Shown here: piece after piece, positions 46,061 to 54,613 of the stretch
Position numbering within the stretch: the stretch's first letter is position 1
Layout of the letters: each line of letters begins with the position of its first letter
Assembly (NCBI RefSeq): GCF_900182835.1
Contig: NZ_FXUB01000002.1
Location: forward strand, 1 to 64,000
Length of the DNA: 64,000 bases
Source of the DNA: Desulfurobacterium pacificum
Lineage (GTDB): Bacteria > Aquificota > Aquificia > Desulfurobacteriales > Desulfurobacteriaceae
Direction of reading: 5' to 3'
Notes under the pieces: generated by a model
Told to the model about the DNA's origin: nothing
Databases searched by the model: none
Seen by the model: the letters and a program-made list of their open reading frames with translations, nothing else
Program-made: the position numbers and the translations under genes

Positions 46061-47083
46061 TTACCCCTTTCTCTGTCTCTTTATCTCAAACCATTTCACA
46101 ATTCCAAATACGATACCCAGTATGAAAATCAAAGCGCCTATACCCAGCTTAAACTCTATAGGCTTATTATGTTCAAGCGAAACAACAAGCGCTTCCCTTA
46201 TCGTAGCAGCAAGAGCAACGCTCACGAAGGCACTAACAGCTAATTCACCACCCAACATAAACTTAATTTCGCTGTTTAGCAGCTCAAGAACAGTCCACAG
46301 AATCAGCAAATCACCGAGCGCAGCAATAAGCCCGTGGGCAAGGTCTCCGTGGAAGAAGTGAGATATATCCATACCAAACAACGCGATAACGAAAACGGCA
46401 AGGAACATAAGCCCAACAAGAATCGCTATATCCATAAATACTGCAAACTTCTTACTGAAATTAATTATGAACCTTTCTAGTCTCCCTGCTTCAAGGAAGG
46501 TTCTGAGTTCTGAATCCACATAGTAAGAAACCAAAACGTCTTCATTTAAAGCCAACAACTTCCTGAGAGAACGGTTTAAGTCTTCCATTCTCTCAAAAAC
46601 TTCTTCAAGAACAAACCCCTCAAGAATTTCCGTTTTTGTAGGGTCACACTCCCTTTCCTGTTCCTTTTTTATCTGTTCAAAGAAAATCTGCGCCTTATCA
46701 GAGAAAAACTTGGCAACCCTCCTCGTGCAAAATCTACCAACGAAGTTCATCGCAACAATGATATAGTGAGGAGGAATGCCCTCTTCAACGTGCACTTTGG
46801 CAATTCTTAACAGGTACAAGAGATATTCAGAATCATACTTACCGGAAAATAGCTTTCTGTACCACTCTCTAATAGTTTTTTTTAACTTTTGGAGCTTGGC
46901 TTCAGGAATATACTCTTTTATATCTTCAAACTTCATTAAATTGTCGTAGAACGCATCTGCAAACTCTTCCTCATACGGAAGCAGGATATTTCCCAAAAAC
47001 TGCATATTTTTGATGTCCTTATCTCTAATCTCAAAATAGTAAAAGAGCTTCTCCAAATCCCTGTAGTTTAAGGATAAACCCAT
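46061..47083 (-). CDS. Protoglobin-like sensor domain fused to a PsiE-like membrane domain
   Basis: The first 170 or so residues of this 340-aa protein look like the sensor-globin (protoglobin) fold. It has helices rich in aromatic residues, WYRKLFSGKYDSEYLLYLLRIAKVHVEEGIPPHYII, with H98 in the place of the haem-ligating proximal histidine, preceding the GIPPHY turn. After a helical linker there are four membrane segments (about 213-237, 251-267, 280-300, 313-331). The LLILWTVLELLNSEIKFMLGGE...ATIREALVV segment matches PsiE (phosphate-starvation-inducible) proteins. An oxygen or redox sensor that alters a membrane module is inferred. It sits between dapA and dapB with one- and three-base spacing. 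Confidence 0.72.
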   Translation of the reverse strand: MGLSLNYRDLEKLFYYFEIRDKDIKNMQFLGNILLPYEEEFADAFYDNLMKFEDIKEYIPEAKLQKLKKTIREWYRKLFSGKYDSEYLLYLLRIAKVHVEEGIPPHYIIVAMNFVGRFCTRRVAKFFSDKAQIFFEQIKKEQERECDPTKTEILEGFVLEEVFERMEDLNRSLRKLLALNEDVLVSYYVDSELRTFLEAGRLERFIINFSKKFAVFMDIAILVGLMFLAVFVIALFGMDISHFFHGDLAHGLIAALGDLLILWTVLELLNSEIKFMLGGELAVSAFVSVALAATIREALVVSLEHNKPIEFKLGIGALIFILGIVFGIVKWFEIKRQRKG

Positions 47084-47955
47084 TACAGAACTCCTGCTTC
47101 TTTTAAGGTTTCTCTAAGTTTTTCCTCCTTCTCAGGAAACATAGGACACAGAGGTAATCTAAACTCTTTTTCCATTCTTCCCATAAAGTAAAGGGCTGTT
47201 TTAACAGGAATAGGATTCGTATCTATAAACATGGCTTTGGAAACAGGGTAGAGTTCAAGGTGCAGCTTCATAGCCTTTGAAATATCCCCACTTACAAAGC
47301 TCTCATACATTTCAACCATCTTAGCCGGCAGAACGTTAGCAGTAACAGAAATAACGCCTTTAGCTCCGACAGAAAGTAAAGGGTAAAACGTTAAGTCATC
47401 ACCCGATAAAATTTCTATCTTTTCTCCACACAATCTAACTATTTCAGTAGCTACGTTTGTGCTTCCTGTAGCCTCTTTAATCGCAACTATGTTGTCTATA
47501 TCCGATAACCTTGCAACTGTCTCAGGGAGCATATTAACGCCAGTTCTACCGGGAACGTTGTAAAGAACTATCGGAATACTCACAGCTTCCGCAACTGCCT
47601 TAAAGTGAAGATATAAACCTTCCTGGTTAGGTTTGTTGTAGTATGGCGTTATGAGAAGCGCTCCGTCAGCTTTTACTTCTTCTGCAAACTTGGTAAGTCT
47701 GATAGCCTCCGCTGTAGAGTTTGAACCTGTTCCAGCTATTACTTTTACTCTACCTCTACACTGTTCAATCGTAAGGGCTATTACCCTCTCATGCTCTTCG
47801 TAAGAAAGAGTTGCACTTTCTCCCGTAGTTCCGCAAGGAACAATTCCGCTAACGCCGTTTTCAATTAAAAACTCTATGTGATTTTTTAACGCTTCTTCAT
47901 CAACCTTACCGTTTTTAAACGGGGTAGGAATCGCAACGTATATACCCTCAAACAT
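47083..47955 (-). CDS. dapA: 4-Hydroxy-tetrahydrodipicolinate synthase
   Basis: DapA condenses pyruvate and aspartate semialdehyde in lysine synthesis. The 290-residue barrel has the Schiff-base K160 ([10 protein letters not shown]), Y132 ([10 protein letters not shown]), and the [10 protein letters not shown] phosphate loop around residue 42. It begins the dapA/globin-PsiE/dapB/small membrane proteins/hisA/RNA-ligase run, which is read as one transcript because all junctions are overlaps or a few bases. Confidence 0.95.
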   Translation of the reverse strand: MFEGIYVAIPTPFKNGKVDEEALKNHIEFLIENGVSGIVPCGTTGESATLSYEEHERVIALTIEQCRGRVKVIAGTGSNSTAEAIRLTKFAEEVKADGALLITPYYNKPNQEGLYLHFKAVAEAVSIPIVLYNVPGRTGVNMLPETVARLSDIDNIVAIKEATGSTNVATEIVRLCGEKIEILSGDDLTFYPLLSVGAKGVISVTANVLPAKMVEMYESFVSGDISKAMKLHLELYPVSKAMFIDTNPIPVKTALYFMGRMEKEFRLPLCPMFPEKEEKLRETLKEAGVL

Positions 47956-48019
47956 CTTTCCTCCACAAAAAGAATATAATTCTCTAACCGTATTTTATCC
48001 GTTTTCTGGAGGTTTTTTA

Positions 48020-49081
48020 ATGAAAAGGTGGAGAGGAATAATAGAGGAATTTAGAGAATACCTTCCCGTTTCAGATTCAACTCCCGTAATCACCCTTTTG
48101 GAAGGTAATACCCCACTTATAGAAGCAAACAACTTGGCAGAAGCTATAAAACCGGGGATAAAGCTTTACCTAAAATTTGAAGGACTCAACCCTACCGGCT
48201 CTTTCAAAGACCGCGGTATGACTATGGCTGTCTCAAAAGCGGTAGAGGAAGGGGCAAAAGCTGTTATCTGCGCATCAACCGGTAACACCTCTGCATCAGC
48301 TGCAGCTTACGCAGCAAAAGCAGGATTGAAAGCGGTAGTTTTAATACCTGAAGGAAAAATCGCCTTAGGTAAGCTATCCCAAGCAGTAATGTATGGAGCA
48401 GAAGTAGTTCAGATAAAAGGTAACTTTGACCAGGCACTTGAAATAGTGAGAGAGGTAGGAGCAGAATACCCAATCACTATCGTCAACTCAATAAACCCTT
48501 ACAGACTTCAGGGACAGAAAACAGCAGCATTTGAAATATGTGAGCAGTTAGGCAGAGCTCCCGATTACCACTTTATCCCTGTAGGAAACGCCGGAAATAT
48601 TACAGCTTACTGGATGGGATACAAGGAATACTTCGCTGCCGGAAAGGTAGATTCAAAGCCTAAAATGTGCGGATGGCAGGCAGCAGGTGCTGCACCAATA
48701 GTCTTAGGGCATCCTGTTAAAAATCCGGAAACGATAGCAACCGCCATAAGAATAGGAAATCCGGCAAGCTGGGAAGGAGCCGTTAACGCTGCTAAAGAAT
48801 CGGGCGGATTTATAGATATGGTAACAGATGAAGAGATACTTGAAGCTTACAGGTTAGTAGCGAGAACTGAAGGTATTTTCTGTGAACCAGCTTCTGCAGC
48901 GTCAATAGCCGGCGTAATAAAGTCCGTAAGGGAAAAGGGAATGTTTGAGAAAGGCGATGTAATAGTTTGCACTCTTACAGGTCACGGACTTAAAGACCCA
49001 GATACCGCCATATCTATGGGTGTTAAACCTGTAACGCTTCCGGCAGACAAAAAGGAAATAATCAAGCATTTAGGGTTCTAA
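48020..49081 (+). CDS. thrC: Threonine synthase
   Basis: ThrC turns O-phosphohomoserine into threonine with PLP. The 353-residue protein has the PLP lysine K63 in [30 protein letters not shown], the [14 protein letters not shown] phosphate-binding loop, and a C-terminal [11 protein letters not shown]. It is the short (class II fold) type. A GGAGG site lies seven bases before the ATG. hisZ follows with a one-base gap. Confidence 0.95.
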   Translation: MKRWRGIIEEFREYLPVSDSTPVITLLEGNTPLIEANNLAEAIKPGIKLYLKFEGLNPTGSFKDRGMTMAVSKAVEEGAKAVICASTGNTSASAAAYAAKAGLKAVVLIPEGKIALGKLSQAVMYGAEVVQIKGNFDQALEIVREVGAEYPITIVNSINPYRLQGQKTAAFEICEQLGRAPDYHFIPVGNAGNITAYWMGYKEYFAAGKVDSKPKMCGWQAAGAAPIVLGHPVKNPETIATAIRIGNPASWEGAVNAAKESGGFIDMVTDEEILEAYRLVARTEGIFCEPASAASIAGVIKSVREKGMFEKGDVIVCTLTGHGLKDPDTAISMGVKPVTLPADKKEIIKHLGF

Positions 49082-49082
49082 A

Positions 49083-50342
49083 ATGGCTATAACAGAAATT
49101 CCAAAAGGTTTTAAAACGTTATTACCGGATGAGGCAAATAAGAGAGAAAAAATCCTCACCTCCATGGAACGCGTAATAAAACTCTGGGGATACAATCCCC
49201 TCTTTCCTCCAACAGTAGAATTTCTTTCCACCTTCAAAGCTGTTGACGAAAAGTTTGAAGAGATAGCCTTCAAAGTTGTTGACAGAGAAACCGGAAAACT
49301 GATGGCAGTTCGCCCCGACTTCACCCCGCAGGTTGCCAGAATTGTAGCGTCATCTTTCAAAGATGAAGCTCCTCCCTTTCGCTTTTACTACAAAGGCAAA
49401 GTATTCAGAGACGTTGAAGGGGAAAGAGAAACCTACCAGATAGGATTTGAACTCATAGGCGTTAACGAACCGGAAGCCGATGCAGAAATCGTTTCTGTCG
49501 TCGTAAATATCTTAGAAAATTTAGGTTTAAAATCGTTTCAGATTGATATAGGAAACTCTGAATTCATAGACGGCGTTATAGAGGAGCTTCAAATCCCCTC
49601 TCCCACCACTTTCATAAAACTTCTCTCCTCAAAAGATATCTCAGGTATTGAACTCTTCATGGAAGAACACCACATATCGGGCGAAAGGAGAGAAAAAATC
49701 CTCACCCTCCTTGACCTCTACGGCAGAGAAGAAACCCTTGACAAAGCAGCCCAAATCTTCCAGAACGAACAATCCCTATCAGCAGTAAAAAGGTTAAAAG
49801 AGATACTTGAAATTCTCAAAAGCTACGGTTTTGAAAGCAAAGTGATTTTTGACCTATCAGAAAGGAAAGGAATGAAATACCACACAGGCATTACCTACGA
49901 AGTCTTCCACCCCCTATTAGGTTGCTCTTTAGCTTCAGGTGGAAGGTACGACCAACTACTTAAAAAGTTCGGCAGAGACCTACCTGCAACAGGTATAGCC
50001 GTAAACGTTGACTCACTTCAGCTACTTCTTGAAAGAAAGGGAATATTCAAAGAAGAAAAGAAAGACTTTTACATCATAGACCTCAAAAAAGAAAGAAAGT
50101 TAGCCTACGAAATAGCAAAAGCCTTAAGAGAGAAAGGATTCTCTGTTGCAAGAGACATAATCAAAAGAAGCATAGAAGAATCTGTTAAAACAGCGTTCGG
50201 CAAAGGATACAGATACGTTATCGTCCTGAATAGAGAACTCAAAACCCCTCACCACATCTACCTAAGCTCTGAGAAACACTTCCCCCTTGACGATAAAAAC
50301 TTAATTGAATCAATACTAACAGCCGTAAAAGAGGAAAAATGA
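49083..50342 (+). CDS. hisZ: ATP phosphoribosyltransferase regulatory subunit
   Basis: HisZ is a catalytically inactive histidyl-tRNA-synthetase-like protein that supports short-form HisG in the first histidine step. The 419-residue protein has class II motif regions (RPDFTPQVARIVA; FRFYYKGKVFRD) and MKYHTGITYEVFH...LASGGRYDQLL, lacking the HisRS motif LVRGLDYY. A C-terminal anticodon-binding-like domain (about 330-400) makes it longer than some HisZ proteins, so a true HisS is less likely but not excluded. Its last bases overlap the NapH-like gene (ATGA). Confidence 0.88.
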   Translation: MAITEIPKGFKTLLPDEANKREKILTSMERVIKLWGYNPLFPPTVEFLSTFKAVDEKFEEIAFKVVDRETGKLMAVRPDFTPQVARIVASSFKDEAPPFRFYYKGKVFRDVEGERETYQIGFELIGVNEPEADAEIVSVVVNILENLGLKSFQIDIGNSEFIDGVIEELQIPSPTTFIKLLSSKDISGIELFMEEHHISGERREKILTLLDLYGREETLDKAAQIFQNEQSLSAVKRLKEILEILKSYGFESKVIFDLSERKGMKYHTGITYEVFHPLLGCSLASGGRYDQLLKKFGRDLPATGIAVNVDSLQLLLERKGIFKEEKKDFYIIDLKKERKLAYEIAKALREKGFSVARDIIKRSIEESVKTAFGKGYRYVIVLNRELKTPHHIYLSSEKHFPLDDKNLIESILTAVKEEK

Positions 50343-51346
50343 ACCATACAAAATTAAGGTCAGTCATCCAGCTCTTCTTCCTGCTATTAACCGGTTGGAT
50401 AATCTACAGATATTACGAATTCGTATTCAAGGGAACGCCCCGCCCCGACGCCATAGACGTTTTTTGCCCCATAGCAGGAGTGTTTGACGTAATAATGAAG
50501 ATAAAAACGGGCATCACAGACCCTTACCACCCGGCGGCAATGGTATTCATCTTAGCATCAATAATCACAACCCTCCTCATAGGAAAGGTATTCTGTTCGT
50601 ATATATGCATAGTAGGAACGATTACCGACTACGCCGTAGCTGTAAGGAAAAAACTTCTGCCCCTGAAAACGCTTTCAGAGTTAGGAGAAAAACTGAAAAA
50701 CTGGCGCTTCTATCCATTGTTAGATTTCATACTCAGAACGCCCAAGTTCCTGATTTTAGGCTGGTTTATATACACGATGGCTTCCTTTCCCGCTCAGGCA
50801 ATGATTATGATAGCCCAAACGTCAAACGCTGCAGCCGACATATCCCTTTTTAAGTGGTGGATTGACCTCTTTAAAGGAGAACACCCGATAGCTGCTGCAA
50901 TAATCGTTACTCTGTTTGTTCTATCCATCGTAGTACCAAGGTTTTGGTGCAGATATCTCTGCCCGTTAGGAGCGCTCTACGGAATTTTCAACCTGTTTTC
51001 TCTGACACGAATAAGAAGAGAAGAGTGCAGCTGTCAACAGTGCAGAAAGTGTGACGTTTGCTCGGTAGGATTAACCCCTTCAAAGATGAAAGAGTTCAAC
51101 AACACAGAATGTATGGCTTGTCTTGATTGTAAATCAAACTGCACTACAGATTCAATAAAAATAACGGTTTTGGGTAGAAATCTACCACCGCTTGTTCACG
51201 CAGTTTTAGTCGTTGTAGTGTTTTTAGGAACGATAGAACTGTTTAAAGCGTTCGGAGTATGGCATACACATATGACAAGAGAGATGGAAGCCCTCCTGAT
51301 TTTAAAAAGCGGAATTACTCCCGATTGGGTTAAGAGTTTATTCTAA
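50339..51346 (+). CDS. NapH-like membrane 4Fe-4S ferredoxin protein
   Basis: The 335-residue protein has about five membrane spans and several cysteine motifs: CSYIC (C86, C90) and FWCRYLCP, typical of NapH/NosR/CcoG-type membrane proteins. There are also cysteine-dense ferredoxin-like stretches CSCQQCRKCDVC and CMACLDCKSNC. It is expected to hand electrons between the quinone pool and a periplasmic or cytoplasmic acceptor. The nearby HAO-like cytochrome suggests a nitrogen-oxide respiratory chain, but no nap genes are present here. It overlaps the hisZ end by four bases. Confidence 0.8.
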   Translation: MNHTKLRSVIQLFFLLLTGWIIYRYYEFVFKGTPRPDAIDVFCPIAGVFDVIMKIKTGITDPYHPAAMVFILASIITTLLIGKVFCSYICIVGTITDYAVAVRKKLLPLKTLSELGEKLKNWRFYPLLDFILRTPKFLILGWFIYTMASFPAQAMIMIAQTSNAAADISLFKWWIDLFKGEHPIAAAIIVTLFVLSIVVPRFWCRYLCPLGALYGIFNLFSLTRIRREECSCQQCRKCDVCSVGLTPSKMKEFNNTECMACLDCKSNCTTDSIKITVLGRNLPPLVHAVLVVVVFLGTIELFKAFGVWHTHMTREMEALLILKSGITPDWVKSLF

Positions 51347-51573
51347 TCTTCAACTTCTATCTCTTCTATAAAGGAGTAGGAACTCTGCGGAATTATTAAC
51401 GTTTTCTTGGCAGCGTTCTCTTTCTTCAGCCTTAAATACTCCTTTACATCGTCGTTGAAAACGAAGTAACCAGAAACTTTAACGTGTGCATCGTTAATAA
51501 ACTCAAGGGTTTCGGCAAACATGTAAGTTCCTGCGGAACAATCGGGAGAAAACACTATAAGGTAAACTTTCAT
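51343..51573 (-). CDS. Small protein of unknown function
   Basis: The 76-residue protein (MKVYLIVFSPDCSAGTYMFAETLEF... ending EEIEVED) shows an alpha/beta pattern with no membrane segment and a single Cys. I do not recognise the family. An AGAGGTGG site precedes the ATG, and the 3' end overlaps the convergent NapH-like gene by four bases. It lies next to the respiratory cytochrome genes, which is the only clue to a role. Confidence 0.6.
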   Translation of the reverse strand: MKVYLIVFSPDCSAGTYMFAETLEFINDAHVKVSGYFVFNDDVKEYLRLKKENAAKKTLIIPQSSYSFIEEIEVED

Positions 51574-51656
51574 TTTCCACCTCTTTTAATTTGAAATGTG
51601 GAATTTTAATATATTCTATCACACATCTACATTTCAACTACTTTACACAAAATAAA

Positions 51657-51682
51657 AAAGGGGAGGCATCTGCCTCCCCTTT
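51657..51682 (-). terminator. Terminator after the HAO-like cytochrome gene
   Basis: AAAGGGGAGGC pairs with GCCTCCCCTTT around a four-base loop (AGAT on the minus strand), followed by a T run in that direction, 24 bases beyond the stop. Confidence 0.9.
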
Positions 51683-51705
51683 AAGCGCTTTAAAAGGCGC
51701 GATAA

Positions 51706-53235
51706 TTAGTCTTCAATGTGGTGTCTTCTGCGGTATCTCTTAACCTTCTCTTCGTAGCTCTTAATCCAGCTTACGTACTTGCTTGCGTAGTCAACGCCGA
51801 GTCTTGGAGCTACGCTGGTTTCAAGCCACTCAACGAACTCAAATGCAACCTTGTAAATTCCATCCCACCAGATGTAACCTGGAGCGTAGTGGAACATAGC
51901 AATCTCTGTAGGTCTAACAGCCATAGCACCGATGTCTCTAACAATCTTTCTGTCAAGCGGTGTATGGAGACCAGCTTTCTCAAGGTCTCTTTCAACCTGG
52001 AATGCCATCTTTCTGATGTAGTCAAGAACGCCCATAGTTAAGTCGCCACCAATCAAGCAGTTAGCAGCCCACTGCTTGGTGTGACACTGTGTACACATAG
52101 CGAACGCTCTTTCTCTGTTCTTGATACCGTCTGTTGGGTACTTAACGCTTGGAAGAGCTGGGTGAGGCTTACCTGCCTTTCTAACGAAGATGAGCTTCCA
52201 CATACCAAGCTTCCACTTACAGATAGCAGCTGGGTTGTGTGTTGGAGCGTAAATCATCTTGTCGCCTTTATAAACAGCACCCATGTGACATGTAGCACAA
52301 GTTGGTGCAAAGTAGTCAACGCCAGCCTTTATAGCAGGAGCGTCCATGTTCCACTCGTTACATTGGGAGAGGAACGCAGCACCGTGCATGGACTTTCCAA
52401 ACATTTCGTAGTTTGGATGGTCTTCAGACTCGTGACATCTACCGCAAGCACCTCTACCAACTCTAACAATCTTGAGTCTGAAGCTGTGGAATGGGTGACA
52501 TGCAGCACAGTTTCCAAGAGAACCGTCTGGGTTGATAGTTCCAGCACCTGTCATTGGCCATGTTCTTAAGTCAAATACAACCTTGTCAGGAAGCTTCTTA
52601 ACGATGCTAACCTTTGTTCCGTGACAGGAGTAACATCCCCAGTTAGCAAATATCTTGATAACTGCTGCAGCAGTTGGTCTTGGTGTTCTTAAGTTTGCAG
52701 GAACACCAGCGTATGGCCAGCATGGGTCGTTTACGATGTCCTGCCATGTGGATTGACCATAGCTGTTCTGATGAGGAATTATCTTGTTCTTGCTCCATCC
52801 TAACATCTTAAGAACGATAACAGAGAAGTTACCGCCTGCCTTAGCCTCAGCTTCTTGAGAGATAAGACCGGAGTGTGCGTGGATAGAATCCATGTACTCC
52901 TTAGCAACTTTTGGGTGACAAGTAGAACACTGTTTAGGTGTTACGAGCGTAGAAATTGTGAATCCGTAGTGCTCGTAAGCAGCAGGGTTTGTAGCGTCAG
53001 ACTTGTGACACTCGTAACATCCAACGCCGTTGTAGAAGTGCTTAGACCTCTTCCAGTCGTTCACTACAAAAGGTGTAGCCTTCTGGTGACACTGAAGACA
53101 CTGAACTGTCTGAGAAGAGAGTCCAGAACCAGAGTAGTTTGTGAACTCGTACTTAGCAGCTGCATTGGTAGTATAAAGGCTAAGTGATAACATACCAGCA
53201 GCTGCCACTGTTGCGAGCTTCATCAGCTTGCGCAT
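51706..53235 (-). CDS. hao: Octahaem hydroxylamine-oxidoreductase-like cytochrome c
   Basis: The 509-residue secreted protein has a signal peptide (ending near TTNAAA) and eight CxxCH haem-binding motifs: CLQCH (46), CYECH (73), CSTCH (103), CYSCH, CAACH, CGRCH, CATCH and CTQCH. It ends in a helical region with HYAPGYIWWDGIYKVAFEF. This fits the hydroxylamine oxidoreductase (HAO)/octahaem family. In Campylobacterota and some Aquificota, HAO-like enzymes are proposed to work in reverse, reducing nitrite or hydroxylamine to ammonium. Whether this one carries the Tyr-haem crosslink that marks oxidative HAO cannot be judged. Residue use suggests high expression. Confidence 0.88.
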   Translation of the reverse strand: MRKLMKLATVAAAGMLSLSLYTTNAAAKYEFTNYSGSGLSSQTVQCLQCHQKATPFVVNDWKRSKHFYNGVGCYECHKSDATNPAAYEHYGFTISTLVTPKQCSTCHPKVAKEYMDSIHAHSGLISQEAEAKAGGNFSVIVLKMLGWSKNKIIPHQNSYGQSTWQDIVNDPCWPYAGVPANLRTPRPTAAAVIKIFANWGCYSCHGTKVSIVKKLPDKVVFDLRTWPMTGAGTINPDGSLGNCAACHPFHSFRLKIVRVGRGACGRCHESEDHPNYEMFGKSMHGAAFLSQCNEWNMDAPAIKAGVDYFAPTCATCHMGAVYKGDKMIYAPTHNPAAICKWKLGMWKLIFVRKAGKPHPALPSVKYPTDGIKNRERAFAMCTQCHTKQWAANCLIGGDLTMGVLDYIRKMAFQVERDLEKAGLHTPLDRKIVRDIGAMAVRPTEIAMFHYAPGYIWWDGIYKVAFEFVEWLETSVAPRLGVDYASKYVSWIKSYEEKVKRYRRRHHIED

Positions 53236-53275
53236 GTCCTCCTCCTTTAATGATTTTCAAGTTTTTCCATTGAAA

Positions 53276-53305
53276 AGTATATATTTCTTAATTAATCAAA
53301 GTCAA
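53276..53305 (-). promoter_or_regulatory. Predicted promoter of the HAO-like gene
   Basis: On the minus strand TTGACT (53300-53305) is followed after 18 bases by TATACT (53276-53281), about 40 bases before the ATG. The remainder of the gap to 53420 is AT-rich and holds no other feature I can support. Confidence 0.5.
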
Positions 53306-53420
53306 TATGACTAATTATAAGTTTGCGTAATAGTCTGGTTTGTTAACTTTATACCCAAACGTTATCTTAATTCGCAATATCAAATGAATTTTGAACATTT
53401 ACAAATGACTAAATAAAAAA

Positions 53421-53440
53421 GCCCCCTTTATAAAGGGGGC
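53421..53440 (-). terminator. Terminator after the YeiH-family gene
   Basis: A perfect 20-base palindrome, GCCCCCTTTA/TAAAGGGGGC, is followed on the minus strand by TTTTTTATTT. It lies 22 bases beyond the stop of the YeiH-family gene. Confidence 0.85.
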
Positions 53441-53462
53441 AAAAGTGCTATTTAAATCCTAC

Positions 53463-54497
53463 TTATAAAACGCTACCTACATAGAGAGCAAGTTTCGTAA
53501 TCGCATAACCACCAAAGAGCAACCAGATGAACAAACAGAACGCAAGGTAGATAGGCTTCATTCCAACGCCTTTAAATTTATCAACGCTCGTTTCCATTCC
53601 TAACGCGGTCATAGCCATAGTAAGCATAAACGTATCAACGTTGTTGATGTACCTCACCAAAGTTTCTGGTAAAAGGTGGAAAGAGTTGAAAATAGCAACT
53701 CCTATAAACGCTACGGCGAACCAAGGAATAGTTATTTTAGAAGCTCCACCCTTTCCTCTGAACTTAGAGAGGAAGAAGCTGAGAATGATGAGGAACGGAG
53801 CGATAAGCATAACCCTTATCATCTTTACAATTACCGCATATTTGGCAGTTTCAGGTCCAACTGCATTACCTGCTGCAACAACGTGAGCAACCTCGTGAAC
53901 TGTTGCGCCTATGTAAACGCCCATCTGCTCAGGTGTAAAGTGAAGAATTCCTGTTTTATAGATTACAGGATAGAGAAACATAGCTATCGTTCCGAAAAGA
54001 ACAACAGTAGCAACAGCTATAGCGCTTTTGTAAGGTTCAGCTTTTATAACAGGCTCTGTTGCCAAAACAGCAGCAGCGCCGCAGATTGAACTACCTGTTG
54101 CAGTCAGTATTGATGTGTCAGAGTCAAGCTTAAAAACTCTCGTTCCAAGAAAATAACCGATTAAAAACGTAGTAGCAACAACCAACGTACTTGCAACTAT
54201 TCCGGCTATACCAACCTGCTCAATAGCCTGAAACGTTATACGGAAACCGTAAAGGATAATCGCCGCCCTCAGAAGCGTTTTAGTACAGAAAACGATACCT
54301 GGTACCCATGGTTCCGGCAGGTTATTTCTTAAAGTATTGGCGTAGAACATACCCAAAACGATACCGATAATTAAAGGGCTGATACCAAGGTGCTTAAAGA
54401 TGGGACATTGAGAAATGTAAAGTGCCGCTGTCGCAAAGAGCGCCACGAACAGGATTCCGTGAATCGTGTGAGGTCTGTTTTCAGGTGAAAAAGGCAT
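53463..54497 (-). CDS. YeiH/UPF0324 family membrane protein
   Basis: The 344-residue protein has about ten membrane segments and family signatures SPLIIGIVLGMFYANTL, LLRAAIILYGFRI, TGSSICGAAAVLATEPVI and GATVHEVAHVVAAG. Members are annotated as putative sulfate exporters but few have been tested. The start at 54497 is chosen because AGGAGG lies nine bases upstream; the in-frame extension before it is proline-rich and overlaps the ribosome site. It lies on the same strand as the upstream spoT gene. Confidence 0.88.
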   Translation of the reverse strand: MPFSPENRPHTIHGILFVALFATAALYISQCPIFKHLGISPLIIGIVLGMFYANTLRNNLPEPWVPGIVFCTKTLLRAAIILYGFRITFQAIEQVGIAGIVASTLVVATTFLIGYFLGTRVFKLDSDTSILTATGSSICGAAAVLATEPVIKAEPYKSAIAVATVVLFGTIAMFLYPVIYKTGILHFTPEQMGVYIGATVHEVAHVVAAGNAVGPETAKYAVIVKMIRVMLIAPFLIILSFFLSKFRGKGGASKITIPWFAVAFIGVAIFNSFHLLPETLVRYINNVDTFMLTMAMTALGMETSVDKFKGVGMKPIYLAFCLFIWLLFGGYAITKLALYVGSVL

Positions 54498-54613
54498 CTG
54501 TTCTACCTCCTGACAGGTTTTTGATGGTAGGGGGAAATCTGGAGGAGAAAAGGGAAAAGGCAAGAAATTTTGGATAAAGAAGAGTTATCGTTAAAAAATT
54601 TTGGATTATAAAA

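Noticed and set aside
47956-48019. Lysine riboswitch upstream of dapA
   Set aside because: The divergent gap to thrC is only 64 bases, too short for the aptamer.
54569-54611. Direct repeat AAATTTTGGAT before spoT's stop
   Set aside because: Two short AT-rich copies near each other can arise by chance and have no other structure.
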